Shown here piece by piece: positions 6,452-7,856 of a stretch of 7,856 nucleotides of DNA. The translations under genes and the position numbers were made by a program. Location of the stretch: contig JAFPUA010000295.1 of NCBI GenBank assembly GCA_017413305.1, positions 1-7,856 of the forward strand, in the 5' to 3' direction. The first letter of the stretch is position 1. Each line of letters starts with the position of its first letter. The notes below the pieces were generated by a model. The model was not told where the DNA came from, searched no databases, and saw only the letters and a program-made list of their open reading frames with translations. The stretch comes from Candidatus Ruminimicrobiellum caprinum (lineage in GTDB: Bacteria > Elusimicrobiota > Endomicrobiia > Endomicrobiales > Endomicrobiaceae).

Positions 6452-6952
6452 CTATTTCTTTATAGCCTTTGTTTCTGCTCTTCTGTTCTTTGCCCAAGCA
6501 GCTTCATTATGTCTTTTATCTATAGGCATTTCTTTTCCATAAGACATTGTAACTATTCTTTTTGCCTTTATGCCTAACTGAACATAAATTTCTTTAACTT
6601 TTACTGCTCTTTTTTGACCCAAAGCAAGGTTATATTCTGTTGTTCCTCTTTCATCGCAATGACCTTCGATAACAACATTTATTTTAGGATTTGCTTTCAA
6701 ATATTTAACATTGTTCTGTAATGTAACCAAAACATCATCTGAAATTGCACTGCTGTCAAAAGCAAAATGAACTGTTTCCAATTCTGTAACATTTTCAGAT
6801 TCTACACCTCTGATTGATGGTTCCTGAGCGAAACTTGTTGCTGCAGGATCTTCAGAAGGATTTACATCTTCCGGGGTTACTGTTTGCTTTTTTGCGCAAG
6901 CACTAACGACCAAACACAAAAACAAAAAACTCAACCATAAACTTTTTTTCAT
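6452..6952 (-). CDS. pal: Peptidoglycan-associated lipoprotein Pal
   Basis: 166 residues. The signal peptide ends in a lipobox VSAC with lipidated C19, followed by Ala-Lys, compatible with outer-membrane sorting. A flexible linker (about 22-58) leads to an OmpA-type peptidoglycan-binding domain (about 59-166). It has HFAFDSSAI at 62-70, EGHCDERGTTEYNLALGQKR at 96-115 and NRRAE at 156-160. D100 and R115 have the 15-residue spacing of the OmpA Asp271/Arg286 pair that grips diaminopimelate. Pal ties the outer membrane to the wall and binds TolB. The ATG has a strong ribosome site (AAAGGAG, 8 bases away) and is the first gene of the operon, behind a near-perfect sigma70 promoter. Its first position should give it the highest expression, which fits an abundant structural lipoprotein. 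Confidence 0.96.
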   Translation of the reverse strand: MKKSLWLSFLFLCLVVSACAKKQTVTPEDVNPSEDPAATSFAQEPSIRGVESENVTELETVHFAFDSSAISDDVLVTLQNNVKYLKANPKINVVIEGHCDERGTTEYNLALGQKRAVKVKEIYVQLGIKAKRIVTMSYGKEMPIDKRHNEAAWAKNRRAETKAIKK

Positions 6953-6960
6953 TATACTAT

Positions 6961-6967
6961 CTCCTTT
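6961..6967 (-). promoter_or_regulatory. pal ribosome binding site and leader
   Basis: The mRNA reads AAAGGAG with eight bases (ATAGTATA) to the pal ATG. The predicted leader from the promoter at 7010-7038 is about 50 nt. It contains GGGAU...GUCCC (positions 6995-6976), a possible 5-bp stem with a 10-nt loop, too weak to call a regulatory structure. Confidence 0.7.
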
Positions 6968-7009
6968 GTATTTTCGGGACGCTGCTCTCTATCCCATATG
7001 ATACGAAAG

Positions 7010-7038
7010 ATTATATATAAAAACGCTTTTGTTGTCAA
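7010..7038 (-). promoter_or_regulatory. Sigma70-type promoter of the pal-tol operon
   Basis: Reading the minus strand, TTGACA (7038-7033) is followed by exactly 17 bp and TATAAT (7015-7010). This is a full match to the housekeeping consensus at the optimal spacing. The transcript should begin near 7003, about 50 nt before the pal ATG. No other comparable promoter was noticed inside the operon, so this is likely the main source of transcription for all downstream minus-strand genes. Confidence 0.85.
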
Positions 7039-7043
7039 CAAAA
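7027..7043. promoter_or_regulatory. Operator-like palindrome over the pal -35 box
   Basis: TTTTGTTG-T-CAACAAAA is a perfect 8-bp inverted repeat around a single central base. It covers the whole -35 hexamer (7033-7038) of the pal promoter. A dimeric regulator bound here would block RNA polymerase. No regulator gene is in the window, and AT-rich DNA makes chance palindromes easier, so this is a candidate site only. Confidence 0.4.
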
Positions 7044-7076
7044 ACAAACCCTGTACAACAATTATTAATTGAATAG

Positions 7077-7105
7077 TTGCAAAAAAAATAATTTTTTTGT
7101 ATAAT
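7077..7105 (+). promoter_or_regulatory. Promoter of tRNA-Pro (and possibly the following gene)
   Basis: TTGCAA (7077-7082, 4 of 6 to consensus) is followed by 17 bp and a perfect TATAAT (7100-7105). Initiation is expected near 7112, leaving a leader of about 28 nt before the mature tRNA. The 20 bp upstream are almost all A/T, like an UP element. The spacer contains A7-TAA-T7 (7082-7098), which would give curved or stiff DNA. The two -35 boxes of this divergent pair are 38 bp apart. Confidence 0.75.
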
Positions 7106-7139
7106 CTTTCATCGAATTAAAATTAGCGATTTGTTTAAT

Positions 7140-7213
7140 CGGGAAGTAGCGTAGCTGGCTAACGCGCCTGCTTTGGGAGCAGGAGACCGTGGGTTCAAAT
7201 CCCGCCTTCCCGA
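7140..7213 (+). tRNA. tRNA-Pro (anticodon UGG)
   Basis: A 74-nt cloverleaf folds by hand. The acceptor stem CGGGAAG pairs fully with CTTCCCG and is followed by discriminator A. The D stem is GCGT/ACGC around AGCTGGCTA. The anticodon stem CCTGC/GCAGG closes loop TTTGGGA, with anticodon TGG at 7174-7176. The T stem GTGGG/CCCGC (one T-G pair) closes TTCAAAT. C1-G72 and G37 are typical of bacterial tRNA-Pro. The 3' CCA is not encoded, so a CCA-adding enzyme is needed. U34 could read most or all CCN proline codons by wobble. Confidence 0.97.
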
Positions 7214-7258
7214 TATTTTTAATATACAAAACAGATGATTTAAAGATTGGAGGATAAA
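7214..7258 (+). other. Short tRNA-Pro to membrane-protein gene spacer with ribosome site
   Basis: These 45 bp hold a T-run right after the tRNA (7215-7220, interrupted by one A) and a strong ribosome site, GGAGGA at 7249-7254, four bases before the ATG. A TAATAT at 7220-7225 resembles a -10 box but has no acceptable -35 partner. No independent promoter or hairpin terminator is visible, which points to read-through from the tRNA promoter. Confidence 0.55.
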
Positions 7259-7856
7259 ATGAAAAAACTAATGTTGTTGGTTGCAGCAGTAAGCTTACTT
7301 TCTGCAGCGGCATTTGCAGGGACAAAGGAAGGTTGGGAAGTAGAATTAAAACAGTTGAGCTTAAACATCACAAGTACGGAAGTTCACAACGGTGATGAAA
7401 ATTTTGCGGAAGCAAGAGCAAAAGCAGATTCTCAGACTTTTATCCAAGGTAAACTTGATTTTGCGGCAAACTATTTTGCTTCTAAACTTTTCTGGTCAAA
7501 CACAATATTCGGTGAATACGGTAAAACATATGTTCGTCCAAGAGATAAAGAAGAAACCGTTACGGAAAACGCAAACAAAGTTTTGTTCACTACAGATTTA
7601 ACATACAGATTATGGAAAGTTGAAAATTTCTTAGGCGGTTTTGAAGCAGGTCCTTTTGCAAATATAGGTTATGAAACACAGTTCGACAACTACGATGGTG
7701 CACCTCTCAGAAAAGTATTAAGAGGTAAAGCCGGTGCAAAACTTTTTGAAGGAAAATACTTAAAAGAATTATACGCAGCATATGTTGTTGAAGCCGATTA
7801 TACATACAGACCGGAATCTACAAATACTGCATATGAAGCCGGTTTCAGAGTAGAAA
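7259..7856 (+). CDS. Secreted, probably outer-membrane beta-barrel protein; 3' end outside window
   Basis: 199 residues are visible from an ATG with an excellent ribosome site; the gene continues past the right edge. The first 20 residues form a classic signal peptide (MKKLMLLVAAVSLLSAAAFA, cut before GTKEGW). The mature part has alternating polar/hydrophobic stretches with many aromatic residues: FIQGKLDFAANYFASKLFWS, then IFGEYGKTYVRPRD, VLFTTDLTYRLWKVENF, FANIGYETQFDNY and LYAAYVVEADYTYRP. Several strands end at Tyr/Phe/Trp, the pattern of outer-membrane barrels. The W-SNTIFGEYGKT stretch recalls uncharacterised barrel proteins of the DUF3078 sort, but this resemblance is from memory and weak. 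No function is assigned. It follows tRNA-Pro by 45 bp on the same strand and diverges from the Tol-Pal operon. Secretion is confident, barrel structure likely, role unknown. Confidence 0.78.
   Translation, partial: MKKLMLLVAAVSLLSAAAFAGTKEGWEVELKQLSLNITSTEVHNGDENFAEARAKADSQTFIQGKLDFAANYFASKLFWSNTIFGEYGKTYVRPRDKEETVTENANKVLFTTDLTYRLWKVENFLGGFEAGPFANIGYETQFDNYDGAPLRKVLRGKAGAKLFEGKYLKELYAAYVVEADYTYRPESTNTAYEAGFRVE

Noticed and set aside
6976..6995. Riboswitch or attenuator in the pal leader
   Set aside because: Only a 5-bp stem with one G-U pair and a 10-nt loop is possible in a leader of about 50 nt; no known riboswitch core is visible.
7082..7098. A7-TAA-T7 as a rho-independent terminator
   Set aside because: The stem is purely A-T and sits in the spacer of the tRNA promoter, so a DNA-curvature role is more plausible than termination.
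7065..7325. Minus-strand open frame of 86 codons spanning the tRNA gene
   Set aside because: It runs antisense through tRNA-Pro, its promoter and the start of the secreted-protein gene, with no ribosome site; similar spurious proteins are a known by-product of frames read through tRNA genes.
7392..7601. Plus-strand open frame of 69 codons inside the secreted-protein gene
   Set aside because: It is out of frame with a gene that has a signal peptide and strong ribosome site; no independent evidence supports it.
1..7856. A defence, toxin-antitoxin or other accessory system
   Set aside because: Every stretch longer than about 300 bp is explained by an envelope gene; no nuclease, toxin, phage or mobile-element signature was seen.

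Overview
The window reads as a chromosomal segment of a low-GC (roughly one third G+C by eye), Gram-negative (diderm) bacterium. The main evidence is a complete Tol-Pal envelope operon, two outer-membrane-type lipoproteins and a signal-peptide-bearing probable outer-membrane protein. The style (AT-rich, 'energy transducer TonB' in the TolA position, heptamer repeats between genes) would suit an Elusimicrobiota/Endomicrobia-like lineage. That placement is a guess; nothing in the window proves a taxon.

Layout. From about 6952 down to 1, everything is on the minus strand in one tightly packed run, in transcription order: pal, cpoB (ybgF), a tolA/tonB-like gene, tolB, tolQ, tolR, a polytopic membrane protein with a PHP phosphoesterase-like domain, and an ArnT-like GT-C glycosyltransferase that runs off the left edge. 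Gene junctions overlap or are within 12 bp. The exception is a 100-bp tolB-tolQ spacer filled with 7-bp-period repeats. A sigma70-type promoter (TTGACA, 17 bp, TATAAT) lies about 50 nt upstream of pal, with an operator-like palindrome over its -35 box.

Back to back with it, a second promoter (TTGCAA, 17 bp, TATAAT) reads rightwards into tRNA-Pro(UGG). Only 45 bp later comes a secreted, probably beta-barrel protein gene that runs off the right edge, with no convincing promoter of its own.

How the genes work together. TolQ-TolR form the proton-driven inner-membrane motor and the TonB/TolA-like protein is the periplasm-spanning transducer. TolB, CpoB and Pal are the periplasmic and outer-membrane partners that keep the outer membrane tied to peptidoglycan during division. 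Gene content is canonical, but the order is permuted (pal first, tolQR last). The two distal genes are both integral membrane proteins whose active domains are predicted to face the periplasm. They may form an envelope-glycolipid module appended to the operon, but their substrates cannot be read from the sequence.

No mobile element, CRISPR array or defence system was seen. The items most worth following up are the PHP membrane protein (substituted metal-ligand motifs, duplicated motif flanking the domain), the heptad-repeat spacer, and the symmetric divergent promoter region.
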